This document shows positions 1-8,810 of a stretch of 64,000 nt of DNA, one piece after another. The notes under the pieces were generated by a model, which saw only the letters and a program-made list of their open reading frames with translations, was not told the DNA's origin and did not search any database. The position numbers and the translations under genes were made by a program. Position 1 is the stretch's first letter, and each line of letters opens with the position of its first letter. Source of the DNA: Lysobacteraceae bacterium NML03-0222 (GTDB taxonomy: Bacteria; Pseudomonadota; Gammaproteobacteria; Xanthomonadales; Xanthomonadaceae); contig NWQM01000004.1 in NCBI GenBank assembly GCA_002798195.1, positions 124,001-188,000 on the forward strand, in the 5' to 3' direction.

Positions 1-629
1 AACAATTGCGCTAGTTCACCGGCGAAAAACGGCGCGCGACGCGGGTAGTCGAAAGCCAAGGTATAGAGCGCGTCCAGCACCCGATAGCTGCCCATATTGC
101 GGCCATACTGGGTTTCCACGCCGATGATGGCGACGATATATTCAGCCGGCACGCCGGTTTCGGCGGCTACTTTTTCCAGCGCGGCGCGGTTTTCACGATA
201 GAAGGCGATACCGCCATTGATGCGCGCATCGTTGATGAAAATCGGGCGGTAATCCTTCCACTGGCGCACCGCCTCTGCCGGGCGCGAGATGGCCGCGACA
301 ATCCGTGGCTGCGGCTTGGCCTGCGACAAGATGGCACGGATATACAGCGGGTCAACCCCGTAGGTTTCGGCGGTGTACTGGATGAAATTGGCCTCGCGCT
401 CGGCGCGCGGGATGGCCGGGTTGACCACATTATCCGGCGCAACCGGGCGCTTGGGCGGCTGCTGCGGCAAGTCCGTGTTTGGGCGCACGGCCTTGGGAAA
501 ATCCTGCACAACAATGGTTGCAGAGGTTTGGGGCTTATCGGTTGCCGTCGTGGCTGTAGCCGGTGGCACATGGATGGCGCAAGCGGCCAGTGCCAAGGGA
601 AGTGTCAGAGTATGCGTGCGTCGAGTCAT
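1..629 (-). CDS. mltB: Lytic murein transglycosylase B (partial, 3' end outside window)
   Basis: Cleaves peptidoglycan between MurNAc and GlcNAc, leaving 1,6-anhydro ends. About 209 residues are visible and the frame stays open past the left edge. The start at 629 gives a short signal peptide with lipobox LALAAC (Cys 17), so an outer-membrane lipoprotein is predicted. A Pro/Thr-rich linker follows. The family's catalytic region appears as IVAIIGVETQYG, with the putative catalytic Glu near residue 172, then a conserved GSYRVLDALYTLAFDYPRR stretch. The gene lies downstream of two glycosyltransferases on the same strand. Family assignment is firm; the exact N-terminus is moderately sure. Confidence 0.85.
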   Translation of the reverse strand, partial: MTRRTHTLTLPLALAACAIHVPPATATTATDKPQTSATIVVQDFPKAVRPNTDLPQQPPKRPVAPDNVVNPAIPRAEREANFIQYTAETYGVDPLYIRAILSQAKPQPRIVAAISRPAEAVRQWKDYRPIFINDARINGGIAFYRENRAALEKVAAETGVPAEYIVAIIGVETQYGRNMGSYRVLDALYTLAFDYPRRAPFFAGELAQL

Positions 630-712
630 GCCTGCGAGGTTAGCATGCCTGTCCGAAAGCGACGAGTACGCAGCCCACGAAATCTGCCCCTGACATTCAG
701 TTGCAGCTCGCT

Positions 713-1549
713 TCAGGGCTTGATGCTTTTGCCCAACGCCGTCAGTACAAAGCGTGTGCCAATCAGGGCAAACACTGCCGCGCGCGCCCACAGACCATGA
801 CGCGGCGCATCAAACTTGCAGAAATAACGCCACAGGCCGCGATGCTTGTGCCATTCCACAAACAACGGGTTGCTGCGCGAGGACACGCCGCGCAGGTGCA
901 GCACATCCACCGCATTGACGCAGGCGACCGTGGCACCGGCAGCCCGCACCCGGCGGCATAAATCCAAATCCTCGGCATGCAGGCGGTAGCCTTCGTCAAA
1001 GCCGCCGACTTGTGCAAACAGGCTGCGCGGCAGCAGCAGCAGCGCGCCGGAAATTGCGGGCACGGGCTGTACCGGCTGCGCCGCATCGCGGGCGATGGCA
1101 AGCTGTCTTGCCGCAGGCCTGCGCAACATGGCGACAAAATCCGGGTCGCGGCGACGGGCAGCTGCATCGTGTACGCCCGACTCATCATGCAGATCAGCGC
1201 CCACCAGGGCCGTGCCCAGTTGCCGAGCCGCATCCCGCAGCCGCAGCAGGGTGTCCGGCTCGACCAGCAAATCCGGGTTGACAAAAGCCAGCCAGGGCGC
1301 GCTGCTTGCTGCCGCCCCCTGGTTGCAGGCTACGGCAAAACCGGGGTTATCGGGGTTGGCGATAAAGCGCAAGCGGGTATCGGCCAGCGCCAGCCGCTGC
1401 ACAAGCTCGAGCGTGCCATCGCACGAGCCATTGTCGATGACCCGGATTTGGGCAACATCTTTGGCGCGCAGCAATCGCCGCAGACAGTCTTCAATGGTCG
1501 AGGCGCTCTGGTAGCTCACCACCACCACGGCGATAGCGTCTGTGCTCAT
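713..1549 (-). CDS. Glycosyltransferase family 2, rhamnosyltransferase-like
   Basis: A 278-residue GT-A fold glycosyltransferase, probably cytoplasmic or membrane-associated and acting on a surface polysaccharide. The N-terminal VVVVSYQS strand (residues 8-15), VIDNGSCDGT and the NPD triplet at 91-93 (equivalent to the DXD metal site) form the nucleotide-sugar site. HAEDLDLCRRVRAAG is the ED acceptor-side motif typical of WbbL-like enzymes. The start at 1549 overlaps the stop of the upstream gene in an ATGA, indicating translational coupling. A longer frame reaching 1714 would run far into that gene and lacks family similarity. The donor and acceptor cannot be told from sequence. Confidence 0.85.
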   Translation of the reverse strand: MSTDAIAVVVVSYQSASTIEDCLRRLLRAKDVAQIRVIDNGSCDGTLELVQRLALADTRLRFIANPDNPGFAVACNQGAAASSAPWLAFVNPDLLVEPDTLLRLRDAARQLGTALVGADLHDESGVHDAAARRRDPDFVAMLRRPAARQLAIARDAAQPVQPVPAISGALLLLPRSLFAQVGGFDEGYRLHAEDLDLCRRVRAAGATVACVNAVDVLHLRGVSSRSNPLFVEWHKHRGLWRYFCKFDAPRHGLWARAAVFALIGTRFVLTALGKSIKP

Positions 1550-2385
1550 GCAAACAAATCGTCCTGTGGCGAGGCCTCTGCTGCCTGCGCATACAGCGCC
1601 TGCAATTGCTCGCGGCTGGCGCGCAGCGGGTCTTGGGTCAGGAACCTGTAGAGTCTTGGCCGGTAATCGGGCCAGCGCACGGCCATCAGTGCTTGGTCGC
1701 CTTCGCCATGCCAAGACTCATGATCGCGGGCGACAAAGGCGGTTTCGCACAATACATTGCGCCAGCCCATGGCTGCCAGGCGCAGCGAATAGTCGGTCAG
1801 CGCCGCTGCCCAACTGGTGAAGCTCTCCCCATCAAGTGCGCCGCTGCGCTTGCGCGGCGTACCACGCAGCAGCACCGCATGCGTTCCGGCATTGGGCAAT
1901 TCCTGATGCAGTGGCGGCATCTGCGCAGCAGCGGCAGCAATACGGGCAAGATCAGAAGGCGCAGGCTGCACCCCACCCAACTGCGGCCAGCCTGCATGTT
2001 CACCGGCATTGCTCCACGGGGTGGCGGTCGCGATGGTAGGGTCGCGGCGCAGACAGGCGGCCAATTGCGTCAGCCAGCCCGGCGTGGGGCGCACATCCGG
2101 CGCCAGCACCACGATGTCCAAATCACCACAGGCGCGCACCCCCTCGGCCAGATGCGCTGCTTCGCCCACTGGCTGCTGGCGGCGGGTGTATTCGGCCTGC
2201 AGGCCGGTGATGCGCAGCCAGCGCTGGATGATTTCCACGCCACGCGGCCCGGCCTGGGCATCGTCCAGCAACCATACCCGCGTGCCCGCAGGCGTCGAAC
2301 ACTCAAGTGCCGCCAGACAGGCATCCAGCGCGGCATCATCACTGCCAATTGGCAGCAGCACAACAGGCAAGTCTTGCGGGTTCAT
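1546..2385 (-). CDS. Putative glycosyltransferase, GT-A type
   Basis: A 279-residue protein resembling family 2 glycosyltransferases. It has an N-terminal beta strand VVLLPIGSDD, a WLLDDAQAGP segment where nucleotide-sugar contacts normally lie, a VVLAPDVRPTPGW segment in the DXD position, and a C-terminal half with conserved aromatics. The motifs are more divergent than in the coupled downstream partner, so the activity is less certain. The two overlap by ATGA and probably act in the same glycan pathway. The start at 2385 is preceded by a GGGGA ribosome-binding site, and a strong hairpin lies just upstream (2404-2431). Confidence 0.7.
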   Translation of the reverse strand: MNPQDLPVVLLPIGSDDAALDACLAALECSTPAGTRVWLLDDAQAGPRGVEIIQRWLRITGLQAEYTRRQQPVGEAAHLAEGVRACGDLDIVVLAPDVRPTPGWLTQLAACLRRDPTIATATPWSNAGEHAGWPQLGGVQPAPSDLARIAAAAAQMPPLHQELPNAGTHAVLLRGTPRKRSGALDGESFTSWAAALTDYSLRLAAMGWRNVLCETAFVARDHESWHGEGDQALMAVRWPDYRPRLYRFLTQDPLRASREQLQALYAQAAEASPQDDLFA

Positions 2386-2403
2386 GTCCCCAGCTTAACG
2401 ATT

Positions 2404-2431
2404 ACGGCCTGCCGTGGATACGGCAGGCCGT
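2404..2431 (-). terminator. Strong hairpin after purL, before the glycosyltransferase pair
   Basis: An 11-bp perfect stem (ACGGCCTGCCG / CGGCAGGCCGT) with a 6-nt loop lies 7 nt past the purL stop and 18 nt before the next start codon. No U-tract follows it on the minus strand, so it may be an inefficient terminator or an RNA-stability hairpin rather than a classic Rho-independent terminator. Confidence 0.5.
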
Positions 2432-2438
2432 GCACCTC

Positions 2439-5400
2439 TTAGCCAACCCAGACGCGGGCGTTCTGGAACATCCTCGCCCACGGCGAGACATCACCCCATT
2501 CCTGCGGATACCAGCTGAAATTGACCGTCCCCAAAGTGCGCTCGGGATGCGGCATCAGGATGGTGGCGCGGCCATCACTGCTGCTGACACCGGCAATGCC
2601 TTCGGGCGAGCCATTCGGATTGGCCGGATAAGTCTCAGCCACACGGCCATCGCCATCGACATAACGCGCTGCCACCGGCACGGCGGCCTGATCCACGCTG
2701 CTGGCAAACTGCATGCGGCCTTCGCCATGCGCCACGATCACCGGCAGGCGCGAGCCGCCCATGCCGCGCAGCAGGATGGAGGGCGAATCGGCCAGCTCCA
2801 CCTGTACCAGACGGCCTTCGTACTGTTCGGACGCATTGCGCAGAAGCTCCGGCCAGTGCTCGGCGCCGGGGATGATGGCCTTGAGCTGCGCCATCATCTG
2901 GCAGCCATTGCAGACCCCGAGGCTGAAGGTGTCGCTGCGCGCAAAGAATGCAGCAAACTGCTCGCGCAGCACCGGACGCTCCAGAATCGAAGTCGCCCAG
3001 CCACGCCCGGCGCCCAGCACATCGCCATAGCTGAAACCGCCGCAGGCAGCGAAGCCGACAAAATCCTGCAACTGGCTGCGACCTGCAATCAGGTCGCTCA
3101 TGTGTACGTCATAAGCATCAAAACCGGCGCGCATGAAGGCGGCGGCCATCTCTACATGGCCGTTGACGCCCTGCTCGCGCAAGATGGCGACTTTCGGCCT
3201 GGCGCCGGTAGCGATAAATGGCGCGGCGATGTCTTCCCGGGCATCAAAGCCGAGTTTGGGATTGAGACCACGGGCATTGAAGTCGCGGACGCTTTGCCGC
3301 TCCTCATCGGCGCTTTCGGGGTTATCGCGCAGCCGCTGCATGGCGTGCGTGACCTGCCACCAGGCATCGAACAATTCCTGCCAGCGCCATTGGGTCTGCA
3401 CCTGACCATCGCGCAGCACGCGGATATCGTCGGCGGTATGCGGGCGGGCAACCCGCTGCGCGCATTCCACCAGCCCGTGGCGCGCCACCAGGTCGGCAAA
3501 CTCGGCACGGTCTTCGCTGCGGATTTGCACCACCGCGCCCAGTTCTTCATTGAACAGCGCTTCGAGCACGTTGTCGGCAGGCTTGTCCGCCCAGTCATCC
3601 AGAATGATGTCCATCCCCAGATGCGAGGCGAATGCCATTTCCGCCAGCGTTGCGAATACGCCGCCATCGGCGCGGTCGTGATAGGCCAGCAACAGGCCTG
3701 CTTCGCGCGCATCACGAATCAGCTCGAACAGGCCACGCAGACGCTCAGCTTCTTCCACATCCGGCACTTCACCGGCAAAGGCCTGATAGCACTGCGCCAG
3801 AATCGAGCCACCCATGCGGCGGCGGCCAGCCCCCAGGCCAATCAGCCACAGTTCGGTGTCCTCCTCACGCGAGAGCAGCGGGGTGAGCTGCTGGCGCACA
3901 TCGGCCACCGGCGCAAAGGCGGTGACAATCAGCGAGACCGGCGAGACGCTCTTTTGCGCCTGCCCTTCATGCTGCCATTGCCCCTGCATCGACAGCGAAT
4001 CCTTGCCCACCGGGATGGACAAATCCAGCGCCGGGCACAGTTCCATGCCCACCGCCTTGACCGCATCAAACAGCTTGGCGTCTTCGCCTTCATGGCCTGC
4101 GGCCGCCATCCAGTTGGCGGAGAGCTTGATGCGCTCCAGTGACTCCAGCGGTGCGGCGCACAGATTGGTAATCGCCTCGCCCACCGCCATGCGCGCAGCG
4201 GCAGCGGCATCAATCAGCGCCAGCGGGGTGCGCTCGCCAATGGCCATCGCCTCACCAGCAAAGCCCTCATAACCGGCCAGAGTGATGGCGCAATCGGCCA
4301 CCGGCATTTGCCAGGGACCAACCATCTGGTCACGCGCAGTCAGGCCGCCAACGCTGCGGTCACCGATGGTGATCAGGAAGGACTTGGCGGCGACACTCGG
4401 ATGCGCCAGCACGCGCAGGGCGGCCTCGTGCAGTTCGATGGCTTCGGTATCGAGCTCCGGCCAGCGGCTGGCAGCCGGGTGGCGGGTATCGCGGTGCATC
4501 TTGGGCGGCTTGCCAAACAGCACGTCCATCGGCAGGTTGATGGCGGCATCGGCAGGCACATGCCCCGGCACCGCACCGTAACCCACCACCAGATGCTCGG
4601 CTTCGGTGGCATAGCCGACCACCGCGAACGGGCAGCGCTCGCGCTGGCAGAGGGCGGCAAAGGCTTCGATATGTTCGGCTCCAATCCCCAGCACATAGCG
4701 CTCTTGCGACTCGTTGCACCATAGCTGCATCGGCGAGAGCGAGGGGTCATCGCTGGGCACGGCATTGAGGTCGATGATGCCGCCAACGCCCGAGTCGTGC
4801 AAAAGCTCGGGGATGGCATTGGACAGGCCACCGGCGCCAACATCGTGAATCGAGCGAATCGGGTTGTCAGCACCCAATGCCACGCAGGCATCGATGACTT
4901 CCTGACAGCGGCGCTCCATTTCCGGGTTATCGCGCTGCACGCTGGCAAAGTCCAGTTCCTCGGCGGTTTCGCCCGAGGCCACCGAGCTGGCCGCACCACC
5001 GCCCAGGCCAATCAACATCGCCGGGCCACCCAGCACAATCACTGCATCACCGGGTGCAAGCCGCTGCTTTTCCACCAGCGCGCGGTCAATCGCGCCCAAG
5101 CCACCGGCCAGCATGATGGGCTTGTCATAGGCGCGCACCAGCCCCTCGCCTTCGGGCTGCTCAAAACTGCGGAAATAGCCGGTGAGATTGGGTCGGCCAA
5201 ACTCGTTATTGAAGGCAGCCGCACCAATGGGGCCTTCCTGCATGATTTCAAAGGCGCTGGCCATGCGCGGGTTGAGTGCGCGCGGGGCTTCCCAGGGCTG
5301 GGGCAGACCGGGGATGCGCAGATGCGACACCGAAAAACCAGCCAGACCGGCCTTGGGCTTGCCGCCACGCCCGGTCGCACCCTCATCGCGGATTTCGCCG

Positions 5401-6317
5401 CCCGCGCCCGTGGAAGCGCCGGGGAAAGGCGAAATGGCAGTCGGGTGGTTATGGGTTTCCACCTTGATGGCAAAGGCCGACTCGGCCTCGGGCTGCAATA
5501 CATACTGCCGCGCCTGGCCTTGCGCACGCAGACGGCGGCTGGGATAGCCCGCCACCACGGCGGCATTATCGCTATAGGCCGAGAGCGTATGCTGCGGCGT
5601 TTTCGCATGGGTGTTCTTGATCATGCGAAACAGCGAGCGCTCCTGCTCTGCGCCATCAATCGTCCAGTCGGCATTGAAGATTTTGTGGCGGCAGTGCTCG
5701 GAATTGGCCTGCGCGAACATCATCAGCTCGACATCATGCGGATCGCGCCCCAGCGCCTGATAGCGCGCTTCCAGATATTCGATTTCGTCCTCGGCCAGCG
5801 CCAGTCCCAGACGCTGGTTGGCCGCGCGCAAATCAGCCAGCGCAATCACCTGCAACTGACCGCGCTCGGGGCTCTGGAAAAGGTCGCTGGCCGCATCGGC
5901 ATCATCCAGCAGCGATTGCGTCATTGCGTCATGCAAAAGCCGCGCCAGCGCTTTTTGGCTTTCGTCATCCTCCGGCCAGGCCGCCAAATCCAGACGCATG
6001 CCGCGCTCCACACGCTTGATGGCAAGCCCGGCGCCGCGCAGCAATTCACCAGCCTTGCTGGCCCAGGGCGAAATGGTGCCAAGCCGCGGCGAGATGAATT
6101 TCGACACCGTGCCTTCAACCTGCGGCGCACGGCTGACATCGGCCTGCAGGATGCGCCCAAGTTTGGCGGTATCAACGACTTGTCCTGCTTCTGGCTCCAC
6201 CCAGTAGGTGAACCAGGTACCGGCAACTTGAATGACGGGATGGACGCTGCGGAGGCGAGCTTCAAGGCGTTCACGACGGAACGGCGACAGGGCGCTTTGC
6301 CCTTCGAGCACAATCAT
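2439..6317 (-). CDS. purL: Phosphoribosylformylglycinamidine synthase (FGAM synthetase)
   Basis: Catalyses the ATP- and glutamine-dependent conversion of FGAR to FGAM in de novo purine synthesis. At 1292 residues it is the large single-chain type of proteobacteria. It has an N-terminal PurS-like region, a linker, two AIR-synthase-related halves (HNHPTAISPFPGASTGAGG near the start of the first), and a C-terminal class I glutamine amidotransferase. The amidotransferase triad is visible: nucleophile Cys near 1136 in LGVCNGCQMM, and His/Glu near 1257/1259 in PHPER. The start MIVLEGQSAL is typical of the family. It is a stand-alone transcription unit flanked by hairpins. Confidence 0.98.
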   Translation of the reverse strand: MIVLEGQSALSPFRRERLEARLRSVHPVIQVAGTWFTYWVEPEAGQVVDTAKLGRILQADVSRAPQVEGTVSKFISPRLGTISPWASKAGELLRGAGLAIKRVERGMRLDLAAWPEDDESQKALARLLHDAMTQSLLDDADAASDLFQSPERGQLQVIALADLRAANQRLGLALAEDEIEYLEARYQALGRDPHDVELMMFAQANSEHCRHKIFNADWTIDGAEQERSLFRMIKNTHAKTPQHTLSAYSDNAAVVAGYPSRRLRAQGQARQYVLQPEAESAFAIKVETHNHPTAISPFPGASTGAGGEIRDEGATGRGGKPKAGLAGFSVSHLRIPGLPQPWEAPRALNPRMASAFEIMQEGPIGAAAFNNEFGRPNLTGYFRSFEQPEGEGLVRAYDKPIMLAGGLGAIDRALVEKQRLAPGDAVIVLGGPAMLIGLGGGAASSVASGETAEELDFASVQRDNPEMERRCQEVIDACVALGADNPIRSIHDVGAGGLSNAIPELLHDSGVGGIIDLNAVPSDDPSLSPMQLWCNESQERYVLGIGAEHIEAFAALCQRERCPFAVVGYATEAEHLVVGYGAVPGHVPADAAINLPMDVLFGKPPKMHRDTRHPAASRWPELDTEAIELHEAALRVLAHPSVAAKSFLITIGDRSVGGLTARDQMVGPWQMPVADCAITLAGYEGFAGEAMAIGERTPLALIDAAAAARMAVGEAITNLCAAPLESLERIKLSANWMAAAGHEGEDAKLFDAVKAVGMELCPALDLSIPVGKDSLSMQGQWQHEGQAQKSVSPVSLIVTAFAPVADVRQQLTPLLSREEDTELWLIGLGAGRRRMGGSILAQCYQAFAGEVPDVEEAERLRGLFELIRDAREAGLLLAYHDRADGGVFATLAEMAFASHLGMDIILDDWADKPADNVLEALFNEELGAVVQIRSEDRAEFADLVARHGLVECAQRVARPHTADDIRVLRDGQVQTQWRWQELFDAWWQVTHAMQRLRDNPESADEERQSVRDFNARGLNPKLGFDAREDIAAPFIATGARPKVAILREQGVNGHVEMAAAFMRAGFDAYDVHMSDLIAGRSQLQDFVGFAACGGFSYGDVLGAGRGWATSILERPVLREQFAAFFARSDTFSLGVCNGCQMMAQLKAIIPGAEHWPELLRNASEQYEGRLVQVELADSPSILLRGMGGSRLPVIVAHGEGRMQFASSVDQAAVPVAARYVDGDGRVAETYPANPNGSPEGIAGVSSSDGRATILMPHPERTLGTVNFSWYPQEWGDVSPWARMFQNARVWVG

Positions 6318-6381
6318 GCTTGCAAAACCAAAGGTTTACGGGGCGGCTATTGTAGCCTGCCGCAGCCTGCAAAGCCCGCCC

Positions 6382-6411
6382 AAAGAAACAGGCCGGGAAA
6401 CCCCGGTCTGT
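6382..6411 (-). terminator. Rho-independent terminator after dsbC
   Basis: On the minus strand, ACAG-A-CCGGG / CCCGG-C-CTGT forms a stem with one internal mismatch and a 4-nt loop, followed by TTTCTTT. It sits shortly after the dsbC stop and before purL. Confidence 0.7.
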
Positions 6412-6426
6412 CGCTGTCCCACTGCA

Positions 6427-7230
6427 TTATTTCTGCGTCGCTTCCAGCCATTGCAGCAGCTGCTCCGGCGGCATGTAGCCCGGGGTATTCTGCCCATTGG
6501 CACCGATAATCATCGGCGTGCCTTGCAGACCAATCTGCTGACCCAGCGTCCAATGCGACATCACCGGATTGGTGCAGCGCACCGCCTGCGGGTTCCTGCC
6601 ATTCTTGGCATCGGTCAGCGCCTTGTTGCGGTTATTGGAGCACCACACCGCCTCCATGATGGCGAAATCCGGGCTGGAAGGTCCCATCCGCGGGAAGGCC
6701 AGATATTCAATACTGATACCCAGCTTGTTGTATTCATCGATGGCGTTGTGCAGGCGGCGGCAATAGCCGCATTCGACATCGGTAAACACGGTCACGACAT
6801 GCTTGGGATTGGCGGCTGGAAACACGATGCGCTCACTGGCCGGCACCCGCGCCAGCAGGCGTTGACGCATTTTCGCCAGTGCATCGCCACTCAAATCCCG
6901 CTTGGCCTGCATGTCGAACAAGCTGCCCTGCAACAAATAACGACCGTCATTGGAGATGAACAGCGTTTGCCCGCCAACGATGGCCTGCTGAAAGCCCGGC
7001 AACGGCGCATCGGTCACATCATCGACCTTGATGTTCGGGTTGAGACTGTGGATGGCCTGTACTGCACGTTCACCGGCACTGCCTGCTGCGGGCTTGATGG
7101 CATTGGCCGCCTGCGCCGCCGCGATGGCGGCTTGGGTTTCCGGGGTGGCTGCAGCACTCTGCCCCTTGTCCTGGGCACAGGCCAAGATACTGATGCTGCC
7201 AAGCACAGCGGTAATCAGGGCTTTTTTCAT
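6427..7230 (-). CDS. dsbC: Thiol:disulfide interchange protein DsbC-like (periplasmic disulfide isomerase)
   Basis: A 267-residue exported thioredoxin-fold protein that reshuffles wrong disulfides in the periplasm, normally kept reduced by DsbD. The start at 7230 gives a signal peptide (MKKALITAVLGSISILACA) and has an AAGGACA ribosome-binding site. An earlier in-frame start would add only six residues. An N-terminal dimerisation domain is followed by the CGYC active site at 154-157 within FTDVECGYCRR, a further Cys pair (WCSNNRN, VRCTNP), and the cis-proline loop GTPMII. The order is downstream of xerD and upstream of purL. Confidence 0.92.
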   Translation of the reverse strand: MKKALITAVLGSISILACAQDKGQSAAATPETQAAIAAAQAANAIKPAAGSAGERAVQAIHSLNPNIKVDDVTDAPLPGFQQAIVGGQTLFISNDGRYLLQGSLFDMQAKRDLSGDALAKMRQRLLARVPASERIVFPAANPKHVVTVFTDVECGYCRRLHNAIDEYNKLGISIEYLAFPRMGPSSPDFAIMEAVWCSNNRNKALTDAKNGRNPQAVRCTNPVMSHWTLGQQIGLQGTPMIIGANGQNTPGYMPPEQLLQWLEATQK

Positions 7231-7347
7231 GAAATGTCCTTGACGCATGGAAATGTTTCAAAACCAAAGTGGCGCGCATTGTCGCACGCTGCGCAAAGCG
7301 GGCACTGTCGGCGCCTGCTCAAAAACCATCAGCCCTTTGTGCAGGAT

Positions 7348-8304
7348 TCAGGCACGTGGATGATGCAGGGCATGCAGACGCTTGAGTTTTTCTTTGGCAA
7401 CCAAGGTGTAAATCTGGGTGGTGGAGAGTGTGCTGTGCCCCAGCAGCAATTGCAGTGTGCGCAGGTCGGCACCGTGGTTGAGAAGATGGGTGGCAAAACT
7501 GTGGCGCAGCACATGCGGGCTGATTTTTTCAGGTGCAATTCCGGCAAGCTGTGCCTGTGTCTTGACCTGCTGCCAGCATTGCTGGCGGGTCAGTGGCCTG
7601 CCCTTGTCATCGACAAACAGGCTTTCCACCGATTGCTTGCCCAGCAAGGCCGGGCGCGCCTCTTGCAGATAGCGTTGCAGCCAGTACATGGCTTCTTCGC
7701 CCACCGGCACCAGCCGCTCCTTGCCGCCCTTGCCACTGACCCGGAGCACGCCCTGACGCAGATTGATGCCAGTAGCCGGCAAATTGGCCAGCTCACTCAC
7801 GCGCAGCCCGGCGGCATACATCAGCTCCAGCATGGCACGGTCGCGCAAGCCTTCTGAGCTGCCCACATCCGGCGCTGCCAACAGTCCCTCAATCTGGCTC
7901 TCGGCCAACGCCTTGGGCAGGCTGCGCGGCTGTTTTGGAGGCGCAAGCAAAGCCACCGGGTCGTCCTTGCGCAGGCCACGCTGCACCATCCAGACAAATA
8001 GCGAGCGCAGCGCCGAATGCAATCGCGCATCGCTGCGCCGACCATAGCCATGTTCGGCACGCCAGCGCAGATAGGCAAACACCTCCTCGCCACTGGCATT
8101 TTGCAGGCTACCTTGCGTGCCATTGCGCCATCTGGCAAACCCGGCCAAATCACGGCGATAGCTATCCAGCGTGGCGCTTGCCAGGCCTTGTTCTGCCCAG
8201 ATGGCATCGAGAAACTGGGCTATCAGGCGCGCATCGGCCTCGGCAAGTGCGGGCAATTGCTGCGCCAATTGGCGACGGCTGGCGGGGGTGGCTGTACTCA
8301 TCAA
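7348..8304 (-). CDS. xerD: Site-specific tyrosine recombinase XerD
   Basis: With XerC this enzyme resolves chromosome dimers at dif during division. At 318 residues it has the normal length. The N-terminal SAM-like core-binding domain covers about residues 20-110 and the catalytic domain follows. Visible catalytic residues are Arg in AAGLRVSEL, Lys in SGKGGKERLVP, HxxR in HVLRHSFATHLL, and His and Tyr in LLGHSTLSTTQIY. The start is at 8304 or the next Met at 8301. This is a host housekeeping recombinase; nothing next to it looks like an integron or phage. Confidence 0.95.
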   Translation of the reverse strand: MMSTATPASRRQLAQQLPALAEADARLIAQFLDAIWAEQGLASATLDSYRRDLAGFARWRNGTQGSLQNASGEEVFAYLRWRAEHGYGRRSDARLHSALRSLFVWMVQRGLRKDDPVALLAPPKQPRSLPKALAESQIEGLLAAPDVGSSEGLRDRAMLELMYAAGLRVSELANLPATGINLRQGVLRVSGKGGKERLVPVGEEAMYWLQRYLQEARPALLGKQSVESLFVDDKGRPLTRQQCWQQVKTQAQLAGIAPEKISPHVLRHSFATHLLNHGADLRTLQLLLGHSTLSTTQIYTLVAKEKLKRLHALHHPRA

Positions 8305-8345
8305 GTCAATTTAATTCCAGTCGCCGCAAAAGCTAAACTGCCTGC

Positions 8346-8810
8346 ATGAAACACACGCCCACTGTCCCTGTCCATGACCGCCCGTTGATTGGCTGGCGTC
8401 TGCTCGCGCTGTTGTATGACTTTTTCCCGATTCTCGGCATCTGGTTCGTGGTGGTAGTGGCCGCGCTGGCGCTGAACGGCGGTGAAGCCATCCAGAGCAA
8501 TACCCTGGCCGGGTTTCTTGAGCTTGCCGCGCTGATTGCCATCACCGGGCTATACGCCACCGCCAGTTGGCGGCGTGGTGAGCAGACCATCGGCATGAAG
8601 CCGTTCCGGCTGTATGTAGTGACGCCCGAGGGCAAAACCGCGCCCTTGGGCAAGCTGTGGCTGCGCTATTTCTGCGGCATTTTTTCGCTGCTGTGCGCCG
8701 GGCTTGGTTTTTGGTGGGCCTGGTTTGACCGCGAGCAGCTGACCTGGCATGACCGCCTCAGCGGCACGCGCATGATTCGTGACTTTGAGCGCGATGTCTT
8801 GAAAGGCTAA
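8346..8810 (+). CDS. RDD family inner-membrane protein
   Basis: A 154-residue membrane protein with the RDD signature: the opening RPLIGWRLLALLYDF carries the Arg and Asp residues of the domain. Three hydrophobic segments follow, near residues 25-45, 55-75 and 115-135. The central ASWRRGEQTIGMKPFRL and C-terminal WHDRLSGTRMI motifs are also family hallmarks. The function of RDD proteins is poorly defined; transport or membrane-stress roles have been suggested. It is divergent from xerD. Its stop overlaps the lptG stop by 4 bp in convergent orientation. Confidence 0.9.
   Translation: MKHTPTVPVHDRPLIGWRLLALLYDFFPILGIWFVVVVAALALNGGEAIQSNTLAGFLELAALIAITGLYATASWRRGEQTIGMKPFRLYVVTPEGKTAPLGKLWLRYFCGIFSLLCAGLGFWWAWFDREQLTWHDRLSGTRMIRDFERDVLKG

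Noticed and set aside
2307..4142. Long plus-strand open frame opposite purL
   Set aside because: Antisense shadow of a GC-rich gene; composition is His/Arg/Gln-rich with no recognisable domain, while purL is certain.
4797..6509. Second long plus-strand open frame opposite purL and dsbC
   Set aside because: Same reason; it crosses two well-supported genes and an intergenic terminator.
7348..8304. Integrase of a mobile element
   Set aside because: All motifs and context fit the host XerD; no att repeats, phage genes or tRNA junction are present.
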